Assembly: GCA_013823135.1 (NCBI GenBank)
Contig: PNLP01000021.1
Coordinates: 40,619 to 104,618, forward strand
Length of the DNA stretch: 64,000 bases
DNA from: Planctomycetaceae bacterium
Lineage (GTDB): Bacteria; Planctomycetota; Planctomycetia; Gemmatales; Gemmataceae
Reading direction: 5' to 3'
A program made the translations under genes and the position numbers. Under the pieces are notes generated by a model. The model saw only the letters and a list, made by a program, of their open reading frames with translations, did not search any database and was not told the origin of the DNA. This document shows, one piece after another, positions 1-9,724 of this stretch; within the stretch, counting starts at the first letter, position 1; the number at the start of each line of letters is the position of its first letter.

Positions 1-718
1 TCCGCATCTTGACACGCCCTTCCTGAACGTTGAGTTGCGTACCGGCTGCTTCTACTGACAATCCGAATGCCTTCCCGTCCACTTCGACTTCGGCCGTGGG
101 TGTCCGGATAATCATCGGTCGCCCGACGGGTTGGGGTGCCATGTTGAGCGACACCGCTCCGCGTTTGATTGTCACGCGCTTTTGTTTCTCGTCGCCCAGG
201 ATGTCAAGTTCCACATCGCGAACCGCCGTCAGCACCGTTCCGTCGTGAAATCGGATCTGGGCAGAAGCGGATTCTCCTTCCAGGGTCAATGTGCCTGCGG
301 GCAACTGTCCACCCAGCGTCAGATCGGAACGTGGGAGTCCGTTTGCCGTCCATGTCACCGCACCGCTGAGTGATTCGACCTGTGCGATTGGTGAAGCGTC
401 CTTGAACGCGGGACCGCCCGAGAACCAGTAGGCTGCCATTCCGAGAATCATCACCGAAGCTGCGACTATCGCCACAGAGTAGGCCTTACGCCGTTTGATG
501 CGAGGCTTCTGTTGAGCCGCTTCCGTTTCGGGGACCGCGACCGTGGCGGGTTCCCAGTGCAACTCCGCGTGGAGGTCCATGAACTCGCGGTAAACCGTGA
601 TCGCTTCGGGATGGTGGCGAAGAATGTCCGCAAGACGACATTCATCGCTTTCCGAGATTTGTTCATCGACGAGCGCATTTACGAGTTGTTCAAGATCTCG
701 CCGGGTCTGATCCGTCAT
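1..718 (-). CDS. FecR-like membrane protein, putative anti-sigma factor (C-terminus cut by window edge)
   Basis: The gene reads leftward from an ATG at 718 and is still open at base 1, so about 239 N-terminal residues are visible. Residues 1-55 are a short acidic helical region resembling the N-termini of planctomycete anti-sigma proteins. A single membrane segment follows at about 82-99 (VAIVAASVMILGMAAYWF), after a basic KRRK. Residues from about 112 match the pattern of a FecR domain, with LSGAVTW, IRFHDGTVLTAV and VEVDGKAFGLSV. FecR-type proteins usually hold an ECF sigma factor at the membrane or sense a periplasmic signal. No sigma gene lies immediately upstream; the next gene at 951 is divergent. 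The family assignment comes from pattern reading, and the partner is unknown. Confidence 0.75.
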   Translation of the reverse strand, partial: MTDQTRRDLEQLVNALVDEQISESDECRLADILRHHPEAITVYREFMDLHAELHWEPATVAVPETEAAQQKPRIKRRKAYSVAIVAASVMILGMAAYWFSGGPAFKDASPIAQVESLSGAVTWTANGLPRSDLTLGGQLPAGTLTLEGESASAQIRFHDGTVLTAVRDVELDILGDEKQKRVTIKRGAVSLNMAPQPVGRPMIIRTPTAEVEVDGKAFGLSVEAAGTQLNVQEGRVKMR

Positions 719-950
719 TGGTGCGCCCCTCGCAAAAGCGTTGCTCGCATCTGACCAGGAATAGCCGTGACGCAGGAATTCCCACGAGCATTCCCCCAGG
801 TTGGCTCCCGGCTCGACTGAACCGATCTGATCGATCTGTTGTGAAAAAGCTCAATATTGATCCGCGAAAGATCAATGACGCCAACCGGGGGAGAGACTTA
901 CGATTCAAAGGACGAGATACCCGCCCCGCTCCCACCTCCCGAGGTTTGCG

Positions 951-3900
951 ATGAAGCCCGCGACGCTGGCCGCACCCATCACAATCCTGCTGGTGTTCCT
1001 CGTCTCGCCAACGCCCGTGTTCGGTGCCGCAGACCCCGCCTCGGACGAATTCTTCGAGACTCGTGTCCGCCCGGTTCTTGTTCGCCAGTGCTTCTCGTGC
1101 CACTCCGGGGAGAAACGCAAGGGTGGCCTCTCCGTCGAGAGTCGTGAGGCGCTTCTCGCGGGTGGCGACAGCGGCACGGCCATCGTGGCGGGGAAGCCGG
1201 ACGAGAGTCGGCTCATCACCGCTGTGCGCTACAAAGATGTCGATTTCCAGATGCCGCCGAAGGGGAAACTCGCCGAATCCGAGATTGCAGACCTGACGGC
1301 ATGGGTCAAGGCCGGCGCAGCCTGGCCGAAGGGCGGTGCCAAGGCGGCGGCCGTCCGTGGCGGGGAAATCTCCATCGCCAAGCGAAAGCAGGAGCACTGG
1401 GCCTGGCAGTCGGTCCGGCCCGCGGCTCCGCCCGCCGTGCGCGATCGTGCGTGGGTAAGCGACGCGGCCGACGCCTTCATCCTCGCGGGGTTGGAAACAC
1501 GCGGCCTGAAGCCGGCGTCGCCAGCAGATGCCGCGACGTGGCTCCGCCGCGTGACGTTCGACCTGACGGGCCTACCGCCCTCCCCCGAAGATGTTGAGCG
1601 TTTCCTTGCGGACTCCGGCCCTGCCGCCCGCGCCGCGGTTGTGGACCGCTTGCTCGCGTCGCCAGCGTTTGGCGTTCGCTGGGGCCGGCACTGGCTGGAC
1701 CTCGTCCGCTACGCCGAGAGCCGCGGGCACGAATTCGACTTCAACATTCCGAACGCGTACCAGTACCGCGATTACGTTGTCCGGGCGATCAACGCGGATG
1801 TGCCTTACGATCGGTTCATCCGTGAACAGATTGCCGGTGATCTGATCACTCCTCTGCGGACCGATCCTGCCACGGGAGCGAACGAATCAGTGCTCGGAAC
1901 GGGATTCTGGTTCCTCGGGGAAGAGATCCACTCGCCTGTGGACGTGCGGCAAGATCAGGCGGACCGTTTTGATAACCGGATCGACGTGTTCTCCAAGGCA
2001 ACCATCGGGTTGACGGTGTCATGTGCCCGCTGCCACGATCACAAGTTCGATGCGATCACGCAGAAGGATTACACCGCGCTCTATGGCTTCCTCTCCAGCA
2101 GTAGTTACCGCCAGGTTCGGTTCGATGCGCCAGGTCGGAACGAGGAGATCGCAGCCGAGTTGGCCGCACGACGAGCCAAGGCGGCACCGGTCGTCGGACG
2201 AATCCTGGCCGACGCTGCAACCGACCGCCGGGTCGCGGACTACCTCCTGGCCGCCCGCGCCGTGATCCTGGCGAGCCCGGCCGATGAGCCGATTCGGCTC
2301 ATCGCGATGGCGAAAGAGCGGGGCCTCGAAGCACCAGTGCTGACCGCTTGGGTTCGGGCGATTCGCGATGCGGTTCGCAATCCTACCGACCCGCTACACC
2401 TCTGGGGGGAGGTGTGCGACCCGGCCTTGAAGACGCCGCAGCAGTTCGCCGCAGCCGTGCAGTCCATCAAACCTTCCGATCGAATGGGGGCCGCCAGCGG
2501 AGTCGTCTTCGACTTGGGAAAGCTCAACTCGGGCGACTGGATGCCAGACGGCCCGGCCTTCGGAGCCCGCCCCCGGCAACGGGGCGAGTTCAGTCTCGGA
2601 GGCACGCCGGAACGGCCGATCGTGGAGTACAGCGAGCGTGCTGCCGCGACCTATGATCGCACGTGGGATGTCCTCCGCGGCACGACCGGGACGCAACTCG
2701 AACCGGGTGCGTTGGGCCGCATCACGGAGCGGTCAGGCCGGACGCTTCGCACTCCATCCTTCAAACTCAATGGCGGGGTGCTGTATTACCTCATTCGCGG
2801 TAAAGGAACCGTCTACGCTCCGGTCGCCTCGCACGTCATGATCGCGGGACCGCTGCACGGCAAACTCGTGACCGAGATCAAGGCTTCGGCTCCAGGGTTC
2901 CACTGGCACCGGCACGACCTCTCCGGCTATCGCGGGCTCACGACTCACCTCGAGTTCACTCCGGCCGTGGGTTCCGACTTCGCGGTGGCTGCCGTCGTGC
3001 AATCGGATCGCCCACCCGCCAACTACCCCGAGGTGTTCGTCCCGAGTGAGGCCGGGGAGACGCCAGACAAACTTGCAGCCGCCTACGCAAAGGCATTCGA
3101 CGACGCAACACACCGGTTGCGTGAAGACACCCTCACAGCCGACGATGCACCATCCACAGCAGCCCGCATCGCGGCCTGGCTTGCCAGCCATCCCGAGGTG
3201 CTCGCCGACCAGGGCCGAGCGGTCGTGAAGACTGCGGCTGAATTCGTCGCCGAGCAGCAGAAACTCATCACGAGGATCAGGGCGGAGTCACGCCTCGCCC
3301 CGGCGATCCTCGACGGCAGCGGGGTGGACGAACCGTTGTTCATCCGCGGGCAAGCCAAGGCGGAAGGGGAGATCGTCCCGCGGCGTTTCCTGGAGGCACT
3401 GGACGGCAAACTCCCGGCACCGGCGCGAGGAAGCGGGCGACTTGAACTCGCCAGCGCCGTCACCAACCCGGAGCGAAACCCGCTGGTCGCCCGCGTCGCG
3501 GTCAACCGGGTTTGGCATCACCTGTTCGGCCGCGGCATCGTGGCGAGCGTGGATAACTTCAGTGTGCTGGGAGAACGGCCGACCCACCCGGAGTTGCTCG
3601 ACCACCTCGCCGATCGGTTCGTCCGCGACGGCTGGAGCACAAAGCGCCTGATCCGTGCGCTGGTGTTGTCGAACACGTACGCGATGTCGTCCCGTCCTTC
3701 GGTAGAAGGCGATCGCCTGGACCCGGGGAACCTCACGCTTCACCGTGCCCGCCTACGCCGCCTCGATGCTGAGGCGGTCCGCGACGCGGTCCTGGCCGTT
3801 TCGGGTCGACTCGATCAAACCCTGGGTGGCCCGTCGGTGCCCACCTATCTCTCTGAGTTCGTGGAGGGGAAAGCTCGGCCTGCCAGCGGTCCGCTCGACG

Positions 3901-4295
3901 GGAACGGTCGCCGGACCCTCTACCTCTCGGTTCGCCGAAACTTCCTGTCGCCGATGTTGCTCGCATTCGACATGCCGGTGCCGTTCTCGACGGTCGGCAA
4001 GCGGTCCGTGTCCAATGTCGCGTCGCAATCCCTCATGATGATGAACGACCCGTTCATCCATCAGCAGGCGGAAGTCTGGGGCAAGCGAATCGCGGTTCGC
4101 CCCGGCACGACAGCCGAGCGAGTGCGGCGAATGTACCTGGAGGCGTTCGCCCGCGCCCCCACGGATGCGGAGGCGAAAGCCTGCCGGGACTATCTGGCAC
4201 AACAGACTGCTCCGGGTCAGGAACCGGGTGCCGCTGCGTGGGCGGCGCTGGCCCATGTGCTGTTCAACATGAAAGAGTTCATCTTCCTCGGCTAA
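951..4295 (+). CDS. PSD1 and planctomycete cytochrome C domain protein (DUF1549/DUF1553)
   Basis: A secreted protein of 1114 residues with a signal peptide ending near residue 26 (TPVFGAA). The N-terminal planctomycete cytochrome domain (PSCyt1) carries a haem c motif, CFSCH, at 47-51. DUF1549 (PSCyt2) starts around residue 173 and contains a second haem motif, CARCH, near 358. The DUF1553 (PSD1) domain occupies about 825-1090 and includes NRVWHHLFGRGIV and ERPTHPELLDHLA. A middle insert of about 400 residues may be a carbohydrate-binding-like fold. Such proteins are abundant in planctomycetes and almost always precede a DUF1501 gene, as here with a 20-base gap. Their function is unproven; a role in periplasmic electron transfer linked to polysaccharide breakdown has been proposed. 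Confidence 0.93.
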   Translation: MKPATLAAPITILLVFLVSPTPVFGAADPASDEFFETRVRPVLVRQCFSCHSGEKRKGGLSVESREALLAGGDSGTAIVAGKPDESRLITAVRYKDVDFQMPPKGKLAESEIADLTAWVKAGAAWPKGGAKAAAVRGGEISIAKRKQEHWAWQSVRPAAPPAVRDRAWVSDAADAFILAGLETRGLKPASPADAATWLRRVTFDLTGLPPSPEDVERFLADSGPAARAAVVDRLLASPAFGVRWGRHWLDLVRYAESRGHEFDFNIPNAYQYRDYVVRAINADVPYDRFIREQIAGDLITPLRTDPATGANESVLGTGFWFLGEEIHSPVDVRQDQADRFDNRIDVFSKATIGLTVSCARCHDHKFDAITQKDYTALYGFLSSSSYRQVRFDAPGRNEEIAAELAARRAKAAPVVGRILADAATDRRVADYLLAARAVILASPADEPIRLIAMAKERGLEAPVLTAWVRAIRDAVRNPTDPLHLWGEVCDPALKTPQQFAAAVQSIKPSDRMGAASGVVFDLGKLNSGDWMPDGPAFGARPRQRGEFSLGGTPERPIVEYSERAAATYDRTWDVLRGTTGTQLEPGALGRITERSGRTLRTPSFKLNGGVLYYLIRGKGTVYAPVASHVMIAGPLHGKLVTEIKASAPGFHWHRHDLSGYRGLTTHLEFTPAVGSDFAVAAVVQSDRPPANYPEVFVPSEAGETPDKLAAAYAKAFDDATHRLREDTLTADDAPSTAARIAAWLASHPEVLADQGRAVVKTAAEFVAEQQKLITRIRAESRLAPAILDGSGVDEPLFIRGQAKAEGEIVPRRFLEALDGKLPAPARGSGRLELASAVTNPERNPLVARVAVNRVWHHLFGRGIVASVDNFSVLGERPTHPELLDHLADRFVRDGWSTKRLIRALVLSNTYAMSSRPSVEGDRLDPGNLTLHRARLRRLDAEAVRDAVLAVSGRLDQTLGGPSVPTYLSEFVEGKARPASGPLDGNGRRTLYLSVRRNFLSPMLLAFDMPVPFSTVGKRSVSNVASQSLMMMNDPFIHQQAEVWGKRIAVRPGTTAERVRRMYLEAFARAPTDAEAKACRDYLAQQTAPGQEPGAAAWAALAHVLFNMKEFIFLG

Positions 4296-4315
4296 CCCCG
4301 GAACGGAGCGACACG

Positions 4316-5728
4316 ATGAGCCACCGACGCTATACCCCCGTCACGCGCCGCGAGATGCTGGACCGCTGTGCCAACGGCTTCGGAGCCGTCGCCCTCGCGG
4401 CAATGCTCGCCGAAGAGGGCCAGTCCGCGAGTCCACCCGACAAGACGACGACGCCACCGGTCAAGGCGAAGTCGGTCATCTTCCTGTACATGGATGGTGG
4501 CCCGTCGCAGGTCGATACGTTCGATTACAAGCCGCTCCTGCAAAAGCACCACGGGCAGGATCCACGCCAGGCGATGGGCAAACTGGAGCCAACGCAGTTC
4601 GCGAACTTCGGGAAGGTGATGGCGTCGCCCTGGAAGTTCACGAAACACGGGCAGTCCGGCCTCTGGATGAGCGAACTGTTCCCGCACCTCGCCCGGTGTG
4701 CGGACGACCTGGCGGTGGTCCGCTCGGTGGTCTCGAAATCCCCCGAGCACACCGCCGCGAATTACTTCCTCCACACCGGTAGCACGTTCCAGGGGCGGCC
4801 CAGTGCTGGGGCGTGGGTGAGTTACGGGCTGGGTAGCCTCAGCAAGAACCTGCCCGGTTTCATCGTGCTCAATGGAGGATTGATTCCGCCCGGTGGGCTC
4901 GACAACTTCAATAGCGGCTTCCTTCCTGCCGCGTTCCAGGGGACACTGTTCCGCCCGGGCAAGTCCCCGATGGCGAACATCTCGCCCCGTGAATCGACCG
5001 ACGCCGCACAACGCGAGAAACTCGCCCTCATGGCCCGACTCGATGCGGCAACCGTCGAACGGCTCGGGGCTCACGATGCGCTCGAATCCGCAATCGCCAA
5101 CTACGAGACCGCGTACCGCATGCAAACGGCCGTTCCCGAGATTACCGACATCTCGAAGGAATCGGACAAGACGCAGGCTCTCTACGGGCTCGATTCACTT
5201 TACGCGCCGACCCGCACCTTTGGCTCGCAGTGTCTCGTCGCGCGACGCCTGGTCGAACGCGGGGCTCGGTTCATCGAACTTACCTGCCCGAACACCGGGC
5301 ATGATCGCTGGGATCAGCACGGGAACCTGAAGAAGGGGCACGAGGACAACGCCCGGGCCGTGGATCGACCCATCGCGGGGTTGCTCAGGGATCTGAAGGC
5401 ACGCGGCCTGCTCGATTCCACATTGATCGTATGGGCTGGCGAGTTTGGCCGCACGCCGTTCGCACAGGGGGCGGACGGTCGCGACCACAACCCGTTCGGG
5501 TTCACCGTCTGGATGGCGGGCGGCGGCGTGAAGGGCGGCGTGACCCACGGCGCGACCGACGAGTGGGGGTACAAGGCCGTTCAAGATAAGGTTGAGATTC
5601 ACGACTTGCATGCGACAATGTTGCACCTGCTCGGGGTAGATCACACGAAGTTGACGTTCCACTTCGGTGGCCGCGACATGCGACTGACGGACGTACACGG
5701 TGAAGTCATCCACGGAATCCTGGCGTGA
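4316..5728 (+). CDS. DUF1501 domain-containing protein
   Basis: A 470-residue protein that belongs to the DUF1501 family, which is related to the alkaline-phosphatase/sulfatase fold. The ATG at 4316 was chosen because a GGAGC ribosome-binding site precedes it. An in-frame start at 4238 would overlap the upstream gene. The N-terminus has a Tat-like RREMLDRCANGFGAVALAAML stretch. Typical family motifs are YMDGGPSQVDTFDYKP near 60, WAGEFGRTPF near 380 and DHNPFGFTVWMAGGGVKGG near 395. It lies 20 bases downstream of the DUF1553 cytochrome, which is the standard partner order, so the two probably act together outside the cytoplasmic membrane. The substrate is unknown. Confidence 0.93.
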   Translation: MSHRRYTPVTRREMLDRCANGFGAVALAAMLAEEGQSASPPDKTTTPPVKAKSVIFLYMDGGPSQVDTFDYKPLLQKHHGQDPRQAMGKLEPTQFANFGKVMASPWKFTKHGQSGLWMSELFPHLARCADDLAVVRSVVSKSPEHTAANYFLHTGSTFQGRPSAGAWVSYGLGSLSKNLPGFIVLNGGLIPPGGLDNFNSGFLPAAFQGTLFRPGKSPMANISPRESTDAAQREKLALMARLDAATVERLGAHDALESAIANYETAYRMQTAVPEITDISKESDKTQALYGLDSLYAPTRTFGSQCLVARRLVERGARFIELTCPNTGHDRWDQHGNLKKGHEDNARAVDRPIAGLLRDLKARGLLDSTLIVWAGEFGRTPFAQGADGRDHNPFGFTVWMAGGGVKGGVTHGATDEWGYKAVQDKVEIHDLHATMLHLLGVDHTKLTFHFGGRDMRLTDVHGEVIHGILA

Positions 5729-5758
5729 GGTTCCCGAGTAACCATCGGGAGACAGATC

Positions 5759-6835
5759 GTGCGTAAACGCATCCTTGGTCGAACGGGCATCGAGGTCAGC
5801 GAACTCGGTTTTGGCGGGTTGTTCGCGTCGCGGTTGGGGCCAGGGTTTGACGTGAGTCGCGAGACGGTGTTTCGCGCCGTCGAACTGGGCATCAACTTCT
5901 TCGACACCGCACCAGCGTACGCGGATAGCGAAGCGGTGCTCGGTCGGATCATTCGCGAGGTCGGCGGTCCGCTGATCGTCTCGACCAAGCTCGGTGGGCG
6001 ACCTCAACCGTTCGATCCGCGAAACCAGCGTGCCCTCGTCCGTTCAGCGGAAGAGAGCCTGAAGGCGCTGGGCCGCGACGTCATTGATGTGATGTTCATC
6101 CACGAGCCCGATCGCCCGTTACAGATCGACTGGTGGTCCGACCCGGAGCAGGTGGAAGGACCGGTTCTGGACGCGCTCGACGAACTGAAGCGGCGCGGCC
6201 TGATCCGCTTCACGGGGCTCGCGGGGACGACGGTCACGGAAATGGCCCACCTGATTCGGGCGGGCGACTTCGACGTGGTACTGACCGCGTTCAACCACAG
6301 CCCACTGTTCCGGGAAGCCGATCGCGAGGTGCTCCCCGCAGCACGCGCGAAGCAGATGGGGGTCGTGCTCGGCTCCGTGCTCCACCAGGGAGCCTTCGGC
6401 CGAAGGTACGACGAAGTGGTTCGTCGCAAGCCGCTCTGGCTGTCAGCCGCCCGGCGCGAGCAACTCCTCGCCTTCTACACCTTCCTCGACGAACTCGGCA
6501 TGCCGATCGTGGAACTGTGCCTGCGGTTCGCACTCTCGGGCGATACCGCCTCCACCGTGCTAATCGGCCCCAAGACGGTCCGCCAGGTGAAGGAATCGGT
6601 GGCGGCGGTTTCGAAGGGGCCATTGCCTGCCGACGTGCTTCGGAGGCTCGATGAACTCGCGGCGATGGTGCCGTTCCGGCCGTTCGAGGAGCCGATGATT
6701 CTCCCGCTCGACCGCCCAACAGCGTACACAGGCCCAGGGATGGCCAACCTCGCGGCCGGGGTGAAAGTGGGGTCACTCCACGCCGAGGGATCTGCGAATG
6801 AGGCTGAAGAACCCATCGTTCCCGTGCTCAGGTGA
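5759..6835 (+). CDS. Aldo/keto reductase
   Basis: A 358-residue NAD(P)H-dependent oxidoreductase of the aldo/keto reductase family with a TIM-barrel fold. The probable catalytic tetrad is visible as Asp49 and Tyr54 (FFDTAPAYAD), Lys77 (STKLGG) and His115 (FIHEPD). The start is a GTG at 5759, preceded by GGGAG about 8 bases upstream. It begins 30 bases after the DUF1501 gene on the same strand and is probably co-transcribed with the cytochrome/DUF1501 pair, which hints at sugar or polyol oxidation. Its last 8 bases overlap the end of the convergent AraC-family gene. The substrate cannot be read from the sequence. Confidence 0.92.
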   Translation: MRKRILGRTGIEVSELGFGGLFASRLGPGFDVSRETVFRAVELGINFFDTAPAYADSEAVLGRIIREVGGPLIVSTKLGGRPQPFDPRNQRALVRSAEESLKALGRDVIDVMFIHEPDRPLQIDWWSDPEQVEGPVLDALDELKRRGLIRFTGLAGTTVTEMAHLIRAGDFDVVLTAFNHSPLFREADREVLPAARAKQMGVVLGSVLHQGAFGRRYDEVVRRKPLWLSAARREQLLAFYTFLDELGMPIVELCLRFALSGDTASTVLIGPKTVRQVKESVAAVSKGPLPADVLRRLDELAAMVPFRPFEEPMILPLDRPTAYTGPGMANLAAGVKVGSLHAEGSANEAEEPIVPVLR

Positions 6836-8012
6836 GCGGTTGTCGGCGTGTGGCCGTGCGGTACTCGCCGGGGGTTTGGCCCGTCTTGCTCTTGAACATC
6901 ACATTGAGATACTCGGGGTGCTGGAACCCGGTCATGGTTGCGACCTGCGCCAGTGAAAGATCGGTTTCGGCCAGCAGTTGCTTGATCCGCCGCAATCGCA
7001 CACGCGAGATTTCCTCCTTCGGGCTGTGGCCAAGGATCTGCGTGAAGCGGCGTTCGAGGATGCTACGTGAAACTGGCACCACGGCGAGCACGTCGTCGAC
7101 CATGATCCCTTTACACGCGTGCTCGCGGATGTAGCGCACTGCGGCGGCCACGTCGCGATCCCCTACCGCGAGCACGTCCGACGATTGCCGTGTCACCACA
7201 CCCAGCGGTTCGATCAGAATGGGTTCGGTGGGAGCGGGCTCACCGGCCATGATCCTGGTGAGCAGTTCCGCGGCCTCGTAGCCGATTCGCCTGGTGTTCG
7301 GGGCCACGCTCGAAAGCGGCGGCGCGGCCAGGTCGCACAGGATTTCGTCGTTATCCACACCGACAACGGCAACTTCGTCGGGCACCGCGATACCGGCTTC
7401 ACGGCAGGTGTTGAGCACCTGTTGCCCACGGATGTCGTTGCAGGCCATCAACCCCACGGGGCGGGGCAGTGTCGATACCCAGCGGGCCACGTCGTCTTCG
7501 TGCATCCAGCCCTGTTGCTCCTGCCGTTCGGTCCCGGCCAGCCGAACTCGTGCGGGCGGCTGATAGATCAGTGGCGTCAGCCCCATCTCTTCCACTCGCT
7601 GGGTGAAGTAGCCGCTGCGGCGGTCCGAGTAATTGGTTCCCACGAACCCACAGTAGGCAAGGTGACGGAAGCCGCGTTCGAGTAGGTGCTCGATGGCGAG
7701 ACGGGTCACGGCACGGTCGTCGGTGTCGATCAGCGGCATTCCGAGATCGGGGAGCAAACCATGCAGGTCGATGGCAGGGCAATCAAGATCGGAAATGGCC
7801 TTCGCGAGTGCCCGTGTCTCGATGCGGGCAATCACGCCCTGGCCTTTCCAGCCAACAAGCCAGTCCGGTGGCGGATCGCTCAGGTCGCGCTCCTCGAAGA
7901 AGACCGACCAGGGACCATGAACCCGCAGATAATCGGCGATCCCCTGCAACAAACCGCGTCCGTAGCCGCGAGACGACTCGACCAAGATCGCCACACGCGG
8001 TCGATTCGTCAC
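6828..8012 (-). CDS. XylR-like AraC family transcriptional regulator with sugar-binding domain
   Basis: A 394-residue cytoplasmic regulator. Residues 1-270 form a LacI/periplasmic-binding-protein-like sugar sensor, with VAILVESSRGYGRGLLQGI at the start and VAVVGVDNDEILCDLAAPPLSSV near 215. Residues about 285-390 are an AraC-type pair of helix-turn-helix motifs, including QVATMTGFQHPEYLNVMFK and TGQTPGEYR. This is the architecture of XylR, the D-xylose activator of enterobacteria, but planctomycetes carry many such paralogues and the ligand is unknown. The start is a GTG at 8012 with AGGAA upstream. It is convergent with, and overlaps by 8 bases, the aldo/keto reductase gene. Confidence 0.93.
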   Translation of the reverse strand: MTNRPRVAILVESSRGYGRGLLQGIADYLRVHGPWSVFFEERDLSDPPPDWLVGWKGQGVIARIETRALAKAISDLDCPAIDLHGLLPDLGMPLIDTDDRAVTRLAIEHLLERGFRHLAYCGFVGTNYSDRRSGYFTQRVEEMGLTPLIYQPPARVRLAGTERQEQQGWMHEDDVARWVSTLPRPVGLMACNDIRGQQVLNTCREAGIAVPDEVAVVGVDNDEILCDLAAPPLSSVAPNTRRIGYEAAELLTRIMAGEPAPTEPILIEPLGVVTRQSSDVLAVGDRDVAAAVRYIREHACKGIMVDDVLAVVPVSRSILERRFTQILGHSPKEEISRVRLRRIKQLLAETDLSLAQVATMTGFQHPEYLNVMFKSKTGQTPGEYRTATRRQPLT

Positions 8013-8259
8013 GGTTCGATTCCTGAGCAGGAAAAGTTCAATCTTCGCCGTGCCAAATCATCGCGACGGCAACGGGCGGCATCATATCGGCCATTGAAAA
8101 TGCAGCTTACCAAGGTTCCTCCCACGATGGAACGAGAAGAACCGGGGGCGCGAAAAACCACAAAACTAATCCGCAAAAGCTCAGTGACACGTTGATGCGA
8201 TCATCGCTACAGTGGGACCTATTCTTGGGCAATTGCCCTCACATCAATGGAAACCGATC

Positions 8260-9180
8260 GTGAACTCTCCCTCTCTCCAGCGACGAGGTTTCACCCTCAT
8301 CGAACTCCTGGTTGTCATCGCCATTATTGCAATCCTGATCGGGTTGTTGCTGCCCGCCGTGCAGAAGGTGCGTGAGGCGGCAGCCCGTATGAAGTGCCAG
8401 AACAACCTCAAACAGATTGGGTTGGCCCTGCACAACTTCCATGACGTGTCCGGGCGGTTCCCTTCCGGCCAAATCGCTTTGGACGACACCGACCAAAAGC
8501 TGTTCGGGTCGTGGGTCCTCCAGATCCTGCCGTACCTGGAACTGGGCAACGTGTACCAGCAGTTCAACGGCACGCAGAGTTGGTGGATGTCCGCCAACCA
8601 GACGGTCCGCGCGAATAAACTGGTCGCGTTTCTCTGCCCGTCCGATCTCGATGTCGCGACGTTTAACACCGCCCAGGACTTCGGGGCACGCGGGAACTAC
8701 GCCGCGAACACGGGAATCGGGACATGGAACCGCACGGTCCCCACAACCTCCTCCGCGGGGGGTTACCAACCCGGCCTGACGGTCCGCGGGCCGTTCCTTC
8801 ACGGTAGCTCCACGTCGATCGCGAAGCTCACGGACGGGACATCGAACACGGCCGGGGTATCGGAAATCCGCAAATCTCCGAACAACGATTCGCGTGGCGC
8901 GCTCTTCGCCGACACGGGGTGCGTCCAGTACACGCACGACTACCTGCCGAACGCCAACGTGAGCGACCGCACGGAGCGATGCAACGGCGACGCCAAAACG
9001 CCGTGCGTCACCACGGGAAACTTCGGCACCTATCAACTCACGGCCAAGAGCAACCACACGGGCGGCGTGGGGTTATTGATGATGGATGGATCGGTGCGGT
9101 TCGTGACGAACAACGTGGATGTCATCGCCTGGCAAGCGGCCGCCAGCCCCGCAGGCGGTGAAGTGGCACAGTTACCCTGA
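8260..9180 (+). CDS. DUF1559 pseudopilin (H-X9-DG family)
   Basis: A 306-residue type IV pilin-like protein. A prepilin cleavage site and hydrophobic helix, GFTLIELLVVIAIIAIL, lie at about residues 10-26, followed by PAVQKVREAAARMKCQNNLKQIGLA. The C-terminus has the H-X9-DG motif (HTGGVGLLMMDGSVRFV). This family is greatly expanded in planctomycetes, where it is thought to assemble into surface fibres by a type II or IV secretion route; the function of individual members is unknown. The GTG at 8260 places the cleavage site about 10 residues in, as usual. Another GTG at 8212 would only add a longer leader. A small lipoprotein gene follows at 9251. Confidence 0.93.
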   Translation: MNSPSLQRRGFTLIELLVVIAIIAILIGLLLPAVQKVREAAARMKCQNNLKQIGLALHNFHDVSGRFPSGQIALDDTDQKLFGSWVLQILPYLELGNVYQQFNGTQSWWMSANQTVRANKLVAFLCPSDLDVATFNTAQDFGARGNYAANTGIGTWNRTVPTTSSAGGYQPGLTVRGPFLHGSSTSIAKLTDGTSNTAGVSEIRKSPNNDSRGALFADTGCVQYTHDYLPNANVSDRTERCNGDAKTPCVTTGNFGTYQLTAKSNHTGGVGLLMMDGSVRFVTNNVDVIAWQAAASPAGGEVAQLP

Positions 9181-9250
9181 CACACGCGATGCTTTCTCGT
9201 TGTCCGTGACTACCATGTGATCTTCGCGAACCCTCTTCCGAGTCGCATAC

Positions 9251-9724
9251 ATGACCCGCTTGGTGTTGCTCTCTCGATGCCCGGCCCGCTTCATGCGCGT
9301 GATCCTCTGCATCTGGCTATGTGCCGCAGTTTCAGGGTGTGGCAATGAGAGAGAAGGTGGTAACCCACCTCGCTCGCGAGTGACAGGACGTGTGATGCTC
9401 GATAACCAGCCAGCCCCAGCCGGAACGATCGTGTTCGTTCCACTCGCAGCCGGTCAGTTGCAGTCTCAAGGGATCATACAGGACGACGGAACCTTCGTGA
9501 TTGAAGGCGAGAACGGCCCATCCGCTGGGGAATACAAGGTGGAAATCTTGTGTGCGAAGAAGACGGGTCGCCGGATTCAGAGCATGAGTAGTTCCGATGG
9601 AACCGGGATGATCGACGAGCGAGTACCTGTGATCCCGGCCAGGTACAACACGGCAACGACACTCCGGCAGACGATTACGAGCGGGGAGATTACGTTGCTG
9701 TATCAACTCCAATCCGCTCCATGA
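9251..9724 (+). CDS. Small lipoprotein with transthyretin-like fold, partner of the DUF1559 gene
   Basis: Up to 157 residues, with a lipoprotein signal (LCIWLCAAVSGC, lipobox cysteine about residue 30). The Met at 9293 would give a shorter leader and is equally possible. The mature part reads VTGRVMLDNQPAPAGTIVFV and later GEYKVEIL, the pattern of a carboxypeptidase-regulatory or transthyretin-like beta sandwich. It follows the DUF1559 pseudopilin by 70 bases on the same strand. The same pairing appears twice more in this window. The protein probably sits on the outer face of a membrane; no enzymatic residues are recognisable. Confidence 0.82.
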   Translation: MTRLVLLSRCPARFMRVILCIWLCAAVSGCGNEREGGNPPRSRVTGRVMLDNQPAPAGTIVFVPLAAGQLQSQGIIQDDGTFVIEGENGPSAGEYKVEILCAKKTGRRIQSMSSSDGTGMIDERVPVIPARYNTATTLRQTITSGEITLLYQLQSAP

